64,000 bases of DNA from Siphlonurus alternatus (Eukaryota > Arthropoda > Insecta > Ephemeroptera > Siphlonuridae): positions 1,933,501 through 1,997,500 of the forward strand of contig OX463782.1 in assembly GCA_949825025.1 (NCBI GenBank), given 5' to 3'. Below the pieces are notes generated by a model, which was not told where the DNA came from, made no database searches, and was given only the letters and a program-made list of their open reading frames with translations. Shown here in pieces: positions 24,116 to 34,599 of the stretch. Numbering within the stretch: position 1 is the stretch's first letter; the number at the start of each line of letters is the position of its first letter. The translations under genes and the position numbers were made by a program.

Positions 24116-24262
24116 TACAGCACGATTTTTAAGGGTATAGTAGATTGTTTAAAAAAAATAATAAGGCATAACCTTAGGTCCTCTATCTAAATTATGCATT
24201 ACAAATTTTCGTATTGGTTTTACATTTTCCCATTTTCATATAATATATACATCATGTAATAA

Positions 24263-24267
24263 TATAT

Positions 24268-24309
<42 letters not shown>
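24263..24309 (+). repeat. (TAA)n microsatellite at a LINE tail
   Basis: About 15 units; forms the 3' tail of minus-strand LINE copy B. Confidence 0.9.
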
Positions 24310-24488
24310 TTATTTTCGAATAGCTGGTTGTACATTACACAACATGATTCACGTCCAGAAGAAAATTAATAGATAAAAAGTACATGCAAAATTAACCATT
24401 TATAAATCTAAATACTAACAATAACAAGTTATAACATAACACAAATACAATCTATTCATTAAAAGTTAAATCAATAAGAAATTACTTA

Positions 24489-24803
24489 TCAACATACATT
24501 TTCTGGCAATTTGTTTGAATCAAACTCTTTTATTGAATAATATTCCTTGCCAATAAGCACAGATTTTAGTTTATTTTTAAAAAGAACATCGCTACCTATC
24601 TCTCTTAATGATTTTGGCAGGAAGTCATAAATTTTTGCAGTTTGGTACAAAGAACTTTTTTCAAGCAAAGCAGAACAGTGCTTTTCAACTGAAACTTTGC
24701 CTTTGTTCCGCGTGCAATATGTATGATTATCACTATTATGAACGTACAGGTCAGGATGTTTACGCTTATACATACAACAATTTAATATATAAATACCTGG
24801 CAT
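24489..24803 (-). pseudogene. Reverse-transcriptase C terminus of a second truncated LINE
   Basis: Reads PGIYILNCCMYKRKHPDLYV, HTYCTRNKGKVSVEKHCSAL ... KIYDFLPKSLREIG ... LFKNKLKSVLIGKEYYSIKE, the same domain as 41908-42306 and clearly homologous yet diverged. Confidence 0.85.
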
Positions 24804-24809
24804 TATTAT

Positions 24810-26627
24810 ATAATGTTTCGTTTAATATATTAATTGAATTATAATTATTGTAACATTATGTTTATAAATAATAGAGAGTGTATGTGTTTTGTAATTAGAA
24901 CATGTCTAAATTTTTGTTGTAGACTATTCTTGTTTCTATATATGTCCAATGTATCAATTTATTTTTATATTATAAGTGAATTTTGAAAATGTACACAATT
25001 TGCTACATTTTGTTCAATGAATAAATGAAGTGATCGCTACTATATTGCAATTTTAGACCAGTGATTATATTATTGATTTTGTTGATGATTCTATAATCTA
25101 GTTGGATTATATTTTGTTATACCTTACACTGCATGAAAAAATTCAAATTTATTTTTAACTTATTGTTTGTTTTTATTTTGACGTATTTTCAATATTGCTG
25201 TAATTAATTTGATATTGACGTGCTAAAAAAAAGGCGTGTCGCACACAGACTTGTATTTTTATGTAACCGTACGCATGTGATCATACATTTCTTTTTTAGA
25301 GATGGTTCTAAATTTGTTATCATTACGAAGTCATACGATACGACGCTATGTGCGCGACTACACCTGATCTCATTATAGGTTTTTTAAATCAGGCGCTGAG
25401 AAATCATGCAATCCTGTGTGCGACAGTCCTTATATTATTTAACAATCGAAAGATAATTATGAATTATACCTGCAGCAATATTCAATGGTAATATTTATAG
25501 CACCCAAAGTAGCTATTTCTTCTGTGTGGGCTACTCTGCAACTTCAGAACTTTAATTGTCAATCTCTCTGTGGGAGGGAAACGAAATGATCTGAATGACG
25601 AGGCACATCACCAAAACGTTTTAACTTCTTTATACGACATATATTTTTTTTAAACAAACACCGTGGGTGACTTTTATTATAAACAAAAAAATGTCCTATA
25701 AACATTTGCAACCGTGAAAAGAGACAATTGAGTTTATATTTATAAAAAAAAAAAATATTAAAGATAAAGGTGTGGATGTTTTGGTTGAACGCCTAAGGAC
25801 AGGGAGGGGCTCTTACAAGGCCATGCATAGCCATCATCCATCAATATATTCGCAACTTATGACGTCTTGTGACCAAATCGATCACCTTGCTTTGCTTATA
25901 GATACCCCACCTTAATAATTTTATTAATTTATTAATTTTATCAGGAAGAAACTGGAATAGACAATACGGGTCTTTCACTATAAGTCACAAAACAATATGA
26001 CGTCAAAATTGTGTAGGCAAAACATTGTCAGCGGCATAGCAGATACGTGTTAAAGTTGGTCTTGATATTAATTTCTCCTGACGATTCGTATCATTTCTCG
26101 TAGAATTTTCTTTCATAAATGGTGACAAGAAGAACCAATGCTAGTGAAAAAAATATTTGGTGACCAAAGCGGCTTCGGGCATCCCCGTGCTACCCAAAAT
26201 GTAAACATGAAATTCCCGTATAATGTCATTTTTTATTTCATAATTAAAAAAAAAAATATGATTTTCAGATTTTTTGAAACGCGGGCATAATATATATGAT
26301 ATATTAAAATGATTTGAACTAGGACATGCACCTATGACGTTTTTTTCTCGCACTGTGATTGGCTATTGATGATTGTATGGGTGTCTATTATAATCAAGGT
26401 AATTCTATCTTGATTAAGATATTTTTATTTTTTTTAGCAAAAAAAAAAAAAAAAATCCAGAAAAACACATCAGCCTATTTATTTTTGTTAATAATCAACC
26501 GAAAATCTACGTTATAAAGCCAGTAAGATAACAAAATATAACCTTAATATATTAATATTTACTTATAAAAGTGCATGGTAAAGCGAAACAATTAGGAAAC
26601 CCTTGGATGAGAGTAATGTGATTTTTG
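24810..26627. other. Intergenic AT-rich sequence around a family H MITE
   Basis: Apart from 25233-25432, nothing recognised. Confidence 0.4.
25233..25432. mobile_element. Family H MITE
   Basis: AAGGCGTGTCGCACACAGAC and TGTGTGCGACAGTCCTT; centre CGAAGTCATACGATACGACG. Confidence 0.7.
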
Positions 26628-26715
26628 TTTAAAATGGTCACCCATCATTCTAGTAACCATGCTTGGTGGTGCTTGACTTCGGTGATATGGGCTCAGTGCA
26701 CAATACTTCACTCAA
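26628..26715 (-). mobile_element. 5S SINE head fragment
   Basis: Minus strand reads TCACCGAAGTCAAGCACCAC, then TGGTTACTAGAATGATGGGT-GACC. No tail attached. Confidence 0.55.
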
Positions 26716-27013
26716 GTATATAGCGTCTTATCTAAACAAAACAGTAAGCCCAGTGCTAAGGTTTCAAAAAGTATAATTTTTAATATATTGAGGTTCGTGA
26801 ATTAGAATTTGACAGAATTATGAAGAAAAGTGGGAGGTGAGCCCCACCTTTTTGTTTGATTAAAAGTACATTTTGATCGATGAAAAAGGGTGGCAACTCT
26901 TAACTTGTTACTTGTTATTGTTTATAGTTCAGGAATAAATTAAAATAATAATAATTTATAATTCAGTTTATATAGTATAATACTATAACATATTATATTA
27001 TACTATGCAGAAT

Positions 27014-27205
27014 AAAAGGTGAATTTTTATGAGCGATTTCCAGCCTGCAACATATATTAAAAAAAAAGAGCATCGTAATTAATGTGATATTCGCTGCCGC
27101 AACCCGGCGAATTAAGTCGCCGCGCATAGGGTTTCACACGTTTCACAGCTTTTACGTCAAAATCGCTTCGCATCGCCGTTGCCGCTCATGAAAATCCCCC
27201 TTAAG
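27014..27205. mobile_element. GC-centred MITE
   Basis: AAAGGTGAATTTTTATGAGC and CGCTCATGAAAATCCCCCTT are inverted ends; centre is GC-rich (GGCGAATTAAGTCGCCGCGC). Single copy. Confidence 0.6.
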
Positions 27206-27339
27206 ATCTACAATACTGCATGTATGATTAATGATATTAATTGAGTAAGCGCTTCATCCATAAATGGTGTAAGCTAATAGTCAACTTAAGTATTCGAATT
27301 TAAGGTACTGGAGATTCAAAAACATTACAAAATGTCCCT

Positions 27340-27495
27340 TTTTATATAAGGTCACAGCGCGTCACATTTAATTTGTGTTTCATTGTGTTTGTAACGCCTT
27401 TAGTCATTGGTAGATAGTTTGTAACGAAGGACCTCATTGGTCGAACACGAGCTGAAGACTCCCGAACATACACGACGAAAGTCAATTTGAATATG
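27340..27495 (+). repeat. Family Q dispersed repeat
   Basis: TTTGTAACGCCTTTAGTCAT-TGG, GAAGGACCTCATTGGTCGAA, related to 33545-33690 and the inverse of 39215-39355. Confidence 0.6.
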
Positions 27496-27689
27496 ACACT
27501 AGCATAGCAACTCCGGCAGAAATAACGATATACCTTCTTTAAATAATGTGCACTATTACCATCCTATATTTTTAGCACTTCTTTATTAAATTTATACTAA
27601 CTATTACAACTATAAATTTTATTAATTTTATTTACCTCAACTTTCTGAAACCCTAAATTTTGCATTTCATTTTGGCTCATGCAAAATGT

Positions 27690-28190
27690 AGCAGCTGCTG
27701 AGCAAATCCATCAAGAGTGACTGAGGGAACTGTGGAAACTTGAGTCAGGATGGTCTCTAAAACTTTTGTCACAAGACCGTAAGTGCATTGGTCCAAAGTC
27801 AGGGGCACCACATAGTATATAGAAAAGTACATCGACGGTGGGGCGACAACTATTGTATAACAGAGACCCTACAGAGACCCCAGTGTCTTATGGCAAGGGA
27901 TTTGATCAGAGTTTCGCTGTTTCTGAGAGTGGCCGTGCCGCTGCGATTCAGTGCCGCCGCCACTCTCAGTTACAGTGAAGCTCGGCCAAGCTGGTTAAAT
28001 TTCTGGTCATAAGACATGGAGATCTCTGTATATATATAGGGTCTCTGTATATATAGGGTCTCTTATTGTAAACTGCATGGGCAATAAACTGTCTCCTCGG
28101 GTGGGAAAAGCGTGATTTTCTTTTGAAAATGATCACCCATTTCAACTATCACCCACGCTGGACTTTGCTTGACTTCGGTGATCTGATGAA
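27690..28190 (-). mobile_element. 5S SINE split by a hAT-like insertion
   Basis: Head (28190-28100: GATCACCGAAGTCAAGCAAA, GTGATAGTTGAAATGGGTGA) and tail (27830-27690: CATCCTGACTCAAGTTTCCA, CAGTTCCCTCAGTCA) of one minus-strand SINE are separated by the palindromic element 27861-28063. Confidence 0.65.
27861..28063. mobile_element. Family D hAT-like MITE inside a SINE
   Basis: CAGAGACCCTACAGAGACCC ... GGTCTCTGTATATATAGGG; near-identical flanks TATTGTA on both sides fit a target duplication (7 matched bases). Interrupts the 5S SINE at 27690-28190. Confidence 0.75.
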
Positions 28191-28199
28191 AATTGGTAA

Positions 28200-28590
28200 T
28201 TATGTTACGCTACACTTCCACAAACCTTTCATATATTTCAAGTATTACAAATCTAGACAAAAATATAAAATATAATATAAGGCATTGAAAGCAAAGCATA
28301 TAAGAAAATACAGTATTATTATATATATAACCACTTAAACTATCAATAAATATATTACATACATTTAAGTATAGACACATATACAAAAAAGAAAGAATTA
28401 TATACTTCAATATCAGTTTGCTTTTTTATAAAAAATAAATACATACACCATTCTTAGTTTCAATGTTTTAACAACGCAAGAGTATTTGAAGATGTTTAAT
28501 AAAAAAAAAAAATAAAAAGTCGATATCCTCCAAGTAGTATAGAAGTAAGCAATTTATGTTTTTCTTTTTTAAACATGCTTCCATTAAGCT
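28200..28590. other. AT-rich sequence, nothing recognised
   Basis: The Cys/Phe-rich 66-codon minus frame has AT-driven composition only. Confidence 0.4.
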
Positions 28591-28599
28591 GAGAGGACG

Positions 28600-28752
28600 A
28601 TATTATAGCTTCTACATCTGCCACGATCGTGCGTGATGTTGTCGTGGTGGAACAAAGAGCCGTGCCCGTCAGAGAGAGAAACACGAGCGATGGCAAAAAC
28701 CTCGACCACTTCAGTAGCACGAGACTGCATGGCCGAAAAGCGGGCGGTAAGA
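28600..28752. other. GC-rich island with open frames on both strands
   Basis: Plus frame reads MAKTSTTSVARDCMAEKRA up to a donor-like GCG|GTAAGA (28747); minus frame reads a Leu-rich stretch. No homology recognised. The right edge abuts a MITE (28764). Confidence 0.2.
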
Positions 28753-28763
28753 TCCAGAGACTA

Positions 28764-29035
28764 CCTAGTTGAAAAATTACGTCTTCAACTCATCCTTTAC
28801 ACGTCTAAACCTAATCTTTTTACCTCTAAAACACATCTTATTTTCTCTTAACTCAAAGCGAGGATGAAATGAAGAAAATAGTTCTAACATTTTATGCTCA
28901 AGAAGAGGAAAAAATACGTTAATCTCGTCTTTTTTTTTTTCACCTCTTTTTTTCCTCTAAAATGGTGCAAAATAAGAGGAAATTAGACGAGAGGAGAGCT
29001 TAATAGAGAATAAAAGTTGAAATTTCAACTCAGGA
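28764..29035 (-). mobile_element. Family B MITE, full length
   Basis: CCTAGTTGAAAAATTACGTC to TTGAAATTTCAACTCAGG on plus. Confidence 0.82.
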
Positions 29036-29097
29036 ATCCTCAAAGATACAAAGTTGCAGCTGTTTGTGACATAATATTTTCACCAAAAATAAATACT

Positions 29098-29170
29098 TTC
29101 TGGGACTCGAACTCTGCACCTCATGACAAAAAGAACACCACTGTATTACCTGTCATCTACCTGCCATGTG
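29098..29170 (-). mobile_element. tRNA-like SINE head
   Basis: Minus strand carries a B box (GCAGAGTTCGAGTCCCAGAA) and an A-box-like GGTAATACAGTGGTG 5' of it. The cloverleaf is not complete. Confidence 0.4.
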
Positions 29171-29392
29171 CTGATTCGTAAGAGTCATGTAATCGCTCGG
29201 AGTGCGGAATTTAAGCTGTGTGTGAGTCGGAGCAGCCATCATGTACACTTTGTTTATTAGAAAATGTTACGTTGTACAGTCAATAGCAAAGAAATTAAAA
29301 TAACAATAGTCTTTTGTTGCAACGTACAAAGTTACATTCCCTAATTAATTAATTCTAGCTTATCACAGGCCTATGTTTAATCCTAGCACACC

Positions 29393-29452
29393 CTAATAGA
29401 AAAATTACGTCTTCAACTGATCCTTTACTTGTCTAAACCTAATCTTAGCTCA
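29393..29452 (-). mobile_element. Family B MITE, end fragment
   Basis: CCCTAATAGAAAAATTACGT, CTTCAACTGATCCTTTACTT; ends after ~60 bp. Confidence 0.6.
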
Positions 29453-29499
29453 TCTAAGCTAAGCTCGTGACGTTCGGTTAATAGACAGCATCTTCTTTC

Positions 29500-29716
29500 T
29501 TCGAGCTAGTTTTTGAGTTTTGAATTTTTAAAGTTGACCAATTTAACATGGAAGTTTCATTTTTCCATGTTAAATTAGTCCACTTTAAAAATTCATAACT
29601 AAAAAACAAGCTTGAATTTGTATACCTGATATTTTAGTTACTGATAGGGGATGTAGAAGAAAACATTTTAATTTTTTTCAGAATTTTCATGTCAGGGATT
29701 TTTTTTTTTAACATAA
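29500..29716. mobile_element. Family J MITE, ends missing
   Basis: AAATTCATAACTAAAAAACA, GCTTGAATTTGTATACCTGA, GATAGGGGATGTAGAAGAAA and TTTTCATGTCAGGGATT match 13800-13930; the left half is a mirrored arm. Confidence 0.65.
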
Positions 29717-29719
29717 AGA

Positions 29720-30680
29720 ATTGTGGGTCGTTTTTGATGCTGTAGCTCCTTGTTATTAATGTTAGTGTCCTTCGACATCAAATGATACAATTCTTACTTG
29801 AAAAATTCTTAACGATGACACACTGTTGCTTACAATGAATTTTTTCAGAATAAAAAAATACATAAAAAGAAGTTACATTGTTATTAAAGATTGATGAACT
29901 TTAAAACGACAATGTGAATCATTTAACCCTTTGCGACGACATATTGTTTGGGTGATTGCAGTCGTGTGCTCCAGTTTACAGCGTGAAATTGCCTTCACAA
30001 TGTCAAGATTCTCAGGCTATGAACTTGGCCCCACGGGTCCCAACGTGACGAAGCATTTCACGCCAAGCGGGGATTCCCCCTGGCGGAATATTCATGCAGA
30101 AATCAAGTCATAGAGCGTAATAAATCGAAAACACTAAAACAAATTTTTTCTCATCTTTTTTTTACATTCTAGAATTTCCAAGAAATAATGAGATTTTTTA
30201 ACTATTTTTCTTTTGTAAATTTGGTAATGATGCATTTTTTTTTTTAAATAAAATATTTTATTTTCATGTTTAATATTTATAATCATGTGATCTGTGATAT
30301 AAAAGTAAAGCAAGAAAAGTTGTAAAATGTAGGATTTGAGAAATTAAATAAAATGAGTGGATTAAAATTAAAATTATAAAAAATTCTGTTTAATATGTTA
30401 AATTGTTAAATATTATTTTTTAGTTATTCATAATTTAATTGGAATTATTTTAAATTACAGCATAATTTAAAAAATTGCAAATTAAAAATTTGAAGTAATC
30501 AGAATGAATTTATAATTAATTATTAAATTTTTGTCAACACAAATAATTTTACAGTAAATAGAGAAACATGCAACTCTGAAAATAAAAATTTGTATTGTTC
30601 AAAAAATATAAAACCACCAGAAGTGGAAAAAACTGTCAACATAAAATCGTTAGGAAAAATGGAAATAAAAATATATTGAA
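29720..30680. other. Intergenic AT-rich sequence
   Basis: A 60-codon plus frame at 29931-30113 (SRFSGYELGPTGPN...) is slightly GC-richer, but I recognise no family and no splice context. Confidence 0.35.
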
Positions 30681-31009
30681 TGGACAACATACATGAAAAT
30701 TTTTTATTGCAGAAATGAATAGAGGGTACCAAATTATGCTACTCTGATTTTTTTCAGATTTTTTGAGACCCAGAACTATTTTTAAATAATTATTGAAAGT
30801 GCGGCCACGCCCCCTGGAGGCATCAATAGGCGTCCAGTCTATATCCTTTTTATTAAGGCTTCAGGGGTGCCAACTGAAATCACAGGACTTTCAATAATTA
30901 TTTAAAAATAGTTCCGGGTCTCAAAAAAATCTGAAAAAATTCAGAGTAGCATAATTTGGTACCCTCTATTCATTTCTGCAATAAAATTTTTTCATGTATG
31001 TTCTCCATT
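30681..31009 (-). mobile_element. Family A MITE, reverse orientation
   Basis: ATGGACAACATACATGAAAA to TTCATGTATGTTCTCCAT; centre GGCCACGCCCCCTGGAGGC in minus orientation. Nearly identical to 12434-12783. Confidence 0.85.
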
Positions 31010-31130
31010 GGATTATTGAAAAGACTTTGCAGGTAGGTTGAAATCCCTAATATAAATCCTTACTGCTAACTCTTAGGTTCAAAATTGAAATAGAGAGTCC
31101 AGAAATATTCTTTTCTGAATAATTCCGGTG

Positions 31131-31580
31131 TGACCCCGAGTTGAAATAAATTTCATATTTTCTTTGCTCTCGTCTTTTCTCCTCTTATTTTGCACCATTT
31201 TAGAGGAAAAAATAGGTGAAAAAGACGAGATTACATTCCCCCCCCCCCCCTCCCCTCTTCTTAAACATAAAATGTTAGAAATATTGGGGGGCATTCACAA
31301 AGCATTTTAACCTCAACTTTAGCTCCAAGTTTTATCCCTGGTACTAAACATGGTGCTAAACCAGGGGCTAACCATGCCTAGCTCCTATTTTAGCACCATG
31401 TTTAGTACCAAGGATAAAACTTGGGGCTAAAGTGGGGGTTAAAGTGCTTTGTGAATGTCCCTCATTGTTTTCATTTCATCCTCACTTTGAGCGAAGAGGA
31501 AATAAGATTTGTTTTAGAGGTAAAAAGATTATATTTAGACGTGTAAAAAATGAGTTGAAGACATAATTTTTCAACTAGGG
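31131..31580 (+). mobile_element. Family B MITE with a nested family E insertion
   Basis: GACCCCGAGTTGAAATAAAT to ATAATTTTTCAACTAGGG, interrupted inside the GAAATATTG-TTTTCATTTC block by 31286-31463. Confidence 0.85.
31286..31463. mobile_element. Family E MITE nested in family B
   Basis: Ends GGGGGGCATTCACAAAGC and GCTTTGTGAATGTCCCTC, with a second inner palindrome around CCATGTTTAGTACCA. Flanked by ATT on both sides; removing it restores an uninterrupted family B sequence. Confidence 0.85.
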
Positions 31581-32171
31581 ATCTTAAATTTGTTGAGCTG
31601 TATTTCACCAATATTTATTGACGTATAATAAGATGAGAGCATCATTTACAAATCCACAGTGTCATATTTTGAAGGCCAATCGTCGAACTGGTGGCCGGAA
31701 CAAATAAAAGGCGGAGGATGCTGATTTTTTTTTTTTTTATATAGTTATTATTATTATTATTATTATTACATTATCTATAACATTATAAAAGCTGAAGTCG
31801 CTCCCCTCCTTTAATGTGATAGAGCATTATTGATTCAAATATAAGTATTTATTTTTAGCTAATTTGTGCAGTGCTTTTATACTTAATTTAATACTAAAAA
31901 TAACAAAACACCTTTAGAAAAATCTATCCATTAAACATAATTATCATAATTATTACGTTTTTAATTTTCAAACGCATTGATTTTTGAGGTTATGATATCA
32001 GAACCTTGATTTTGATATATTTATTGAAGTATATAAGCATTGGTCTAATAAACATAACGTAATTAGAATGTAATTTATGGTGAGTGGCCCCTCCCACCCC
32101 CGCTTTGATCCTTGAGCGCGCGACATAAATTATCTGCGCTCCGTAGCTTGCTTATGAGGGTGTGTCCGCAC

Positions 32172-32405
32172 CGTCCGAGATTCAAGTCTGTTTTGTCCGG
32201 GAGTGTCCAGGATTACACTGTCCGAGATTTGTGACAGTTCTGTCCAGAGTTACACATTGTCCGAGATTCAAGTCTGTTTTGTCCGGGAGTGTCCAGGATT
32301 ACACTGTCCGAGATTTGAGACAGTTCTGTCCAGAAATTATGTCCAGGGTTACACATTGTCCGAGATTTAAGTTTGTACTGTCCGGGAGTGTCCAGAAATC
32401 GTCTC
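32172..32405 (+). repeat. Minisatellite, 86/99-bp period
   Basis: GTCCGAGATT(C/T)AAGT(C/T)TG begins at 32173, 32259 and 32358; the extra 13 bp in the second unit is an AGAAATTATGTCC insertion. Each unit contains several TGTCC(A/G)G blocks. Open frames over it are artefacts. Confidence 0.85.
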
Positions 32406-32445
32406 CTGGATAACATTGTACTATATATTTTTTTTTAATATTTTC

Positions 32446-32824
32446 TAAGGAAGAGATAATGTCAATCAGCTGTTTTTTTAGCTCCATTTGATTAACATGT
32501 AAACCTTAGCAAATGCACAAAAATTTTGAAAAAATTTTGAGAGACAGATAATAGTGCCTAAAAGCCATAAAAAAATTCAAAACTATTTAACGAGACGATT
32601 TTTTTTTAAATAATTTATTTAATTTTCAGCATAGGGCTTTCCCATGGAGAGACAAAAAAAACTTAATTTAAAAAAATCGTCTCTTTAAATTGTTTTGAAA
32701 TTTTTTCTATGGCTTTTAGCTGCCTCTCAAAAAAAATTTCAGAACTTTTGTGAATTTGCTAAGGTTTACATGTTAATTAAATGGAGCTAAAAAAAAACAG
32801 CTGATCGACGTTATCTCTACCTTA
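32446..32824. mobile_element. Family G palindromic MITE
   Basis: TAAGGAAGAGATAATGTCAA, TCAGCTGTTTTTTTAGCTCC and the inverse CAGCTGATCGACGTTATCTC; inner block AAAAGCCATAAAAAAATTCA mirrored. ~380 bp, no ORF. Confidence 0.8.
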
Positions 32825-33050
32825 ATGATTTTAAGATCATTCTGCAATACCGTGTGATGTCACATTCATGCTAATAAACAACATTTATAAAGTAAAAGAA
32901 AAAATCTAAAGCCTTTATGACTTTATGTCACAGTGCTTTGCTGGGGATGATTTTAAGGGTGTTTTTAGAGGGTTAACTAGAATATAGCAATTTATAATTT
33001 GAAGGCTTCTAATAATACAAGTTCTGTATTTTTACTTTAAACACTAAAGC

Positions 33051-33192
33051 CGGTATTACACCATGTACAATTTTGCATACAATTTTTCCTTGCAAGAAAA
33101 TTTCATCTCCACACAAACAAATGGAGTTCAAGTTTTCTTGTAAGGAAAAATTGTATGCAATAATTAGAAAAATTGTATCGTGTAATACCATG
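33051..33192. mobile_element. Palindromic MITE, CGGTATTACAC ends
   Basis: CGGTATTACACCATGTACAA / AAATTGTATCGTGTAATACC, inner TTGCATACAATTTTTCCTTG / AAGGAAAAATTGTATGCAA. Confidence 0.72.
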
Positions 33193-33544
33193 CAGCTTAA
33201 GGAGTTAACAATAACAACAAACTTGCACATCACGCTAGCCTCTCCCTCCCAGAATGCAGCAGCAAACTGTTACAACTTGTATTATTAAACATGTTTCTCA
33301 AGTCGTGCATTCGGAATGCATTTTCAATGCAAAATAGTGCATTGTCGACGAGCCTGCATGCAGTGATGTCTAGCGTTGATATCGGCGGCCCACGACTCTC
33401 ATCGTGCTTTGAATTCTTGACGGAGATTAATGTGTTTTGATAACTTACTGCCAAGGTACACAGTTAGTCAAAAATATTGGAACATATACAGTCCATTAAA
33501 ATACACATTTACAACAAAAGGTTATTTTCAACAGTTAAATCTCT

Positions 33545-33690
33545 CTTCGTGTAATATTGGTCCACATTAAACTTGGTTTTCGTCGTGTTTGTAACGTCTT
33601 CTGTCATTGGAGTGTTGTTTGTAAAGAAGAATTTCATTGGTCGAGCCGAGCCGAAGGACACCCGAGCGTTTCCGATGAAAACCAATTTAA
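33545..33690 (+). repeat. Family Q dispersed repeat
   Basis: TTTGTAACGTCTTCTGTCAT-TGG, AGAATTTCATTGGTCGAGCC, GAAGGACACCCGAGCG. A family A MITE starts 2 bp after it. Confidence 0.6.
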
Positions 33691-33691
33691 A

Positions 33692-33997
33692 TGGACAACC
33701 TACATGAAATTTTTTTATTGCAGAAATGAATAGAGGGACCCAAATTATGCTACTCTGAATTTTTTTATATTTCTTTTTGAGACCCGGAACTATTTTTAAA
33801 TAATTATTGAAAGTTCTGTACGTTAAGTTGGCACCCCTGAATCCTTAATAAAATGGATAGGACCGAGACACCTATTGACGCCTCCAGAGGGAGTGGCCGC
33901 ACTTTCAATAATTATTTAAAAATAGTTCTGGGTTTCGAAAAAATCTGAAAAAATTCAGAGTAGCATAATTTGGGTCTATTCATTTCTGCAATAAAAT
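33692..33997 (+). mobile_element. Family A MITE, right end lost
   Basis: Left end ATGGACAACCTACATG intact; right arm stops at TTCATTTCTGCAATAAAA where a SINE begins. Centre GCCTCCAGAGGGAGTGGCCG. Confidence 0.8.
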
Positions 33998-34002
33998 TAC
34001 GC

Positions 34003-34175
34003 TTTTCCATCATGTGGTTCCCCTGGCTTTGAACTATTGCACTTCCGGTTCATTGACAAAAGCTGTAGCGTCCATCCTGGCTGAGGTTTCCACGTTTCCC
34101 TCAGTCGCAGGCAAATGTCAGGATGGATTCCAAGGCCTTGGCCGCCCCCGTTCCGGAAGAGCCCGCAAAACGCTC
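34003..34175 (+). mobile_element. 5S-type SINE 3' part
   Basis: GTGGTTCCCCTGGCTTTGAA, GTCCATCCTGGCTGAGGTTT core, CTCAGTCGCAGGCAAATGTC, GCCTTGGCCGCC. Head lost at the MITE boundary (33997). Confidence 0.65.
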
Positions 34176-34384
34176 AATTTAGGGTTTCGGAAGGTTCGGG
34201 GTTTCAAAGTAGTATGTATTTAGTAAGTAGAAGTACCCAAAAGGGTTTGATTAAAAGATAATAATAATAATATACCAATATATTTATCTTTGCTATTTTT
34301 TTAGAGGGTGAGAGACAAAGCTAGAAATAGGGAGACAGAGAAAGAGAGAGAGAGAGAGTCTAATATAGGTGATTCAACAAAATG

Positions 34385-34508
34385 TACAGTCGTCGCCTCG
34401 AAAAATTTCGCTTTGCAGCCTTGTTAATCACCGTGCACTGTAAGAATAACACAAGGCATGATTATTAGCAAGGCTGCAAGAGGGAAACTTTCCAAGGCGA
34501 CGAGTGTA
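34385..34508. mobile_element. Family K MITE
   Basis: TACAGTCGTCGCCTCG ... TTTGCAGCCTTGTTAATCAC and mirrored GCAAGGCTGCAAGAGG ... AAGGCGACGAGTGTACA. ~120 bp palindrome. Confidence 0.7.
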
Positions 34509-34515
34509 CAACGTA

Positions 34516-34580
34516 AAACTCTCGGTCCAGGCTGACCCGCCGGGCGTGGTCGTCGCAAGGTCACACCTCAGAGAGCAAGG
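34516..34580 (+). CDS. GC-rich exon-like segment
   Basis: CTCTCGGTCCAG| could act as an acceptor at about 34530 and GAGCAAG|GTAATT as a donor at 34580; the frame between reads ADPPGVVVARSHLREQ. Isolated, with a MITE-like repeat directly upstream. Confidence 0.18.
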
Positions 34581-34599
34581 TAATTAGCGACAGGTACAC

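Larger units (their letters stand above)
24263..24803 (-). mobile_element. 5'-truncated LINE, copy B
   Basis: Pol C terminus, ~180-bp 3' UTR and a 3' tail of (TTA)n on the minus strand (24263-24309). Different tail unit from copy A, so a related but separate subfamily. Confidence 0.75.

Noticed and set aside
32162..32487. Repetitive protein encoded by the 32.2 kb array
   Set aside because: Unit length changes from 86 to 99 bp, breaking any frame; open only over two units.
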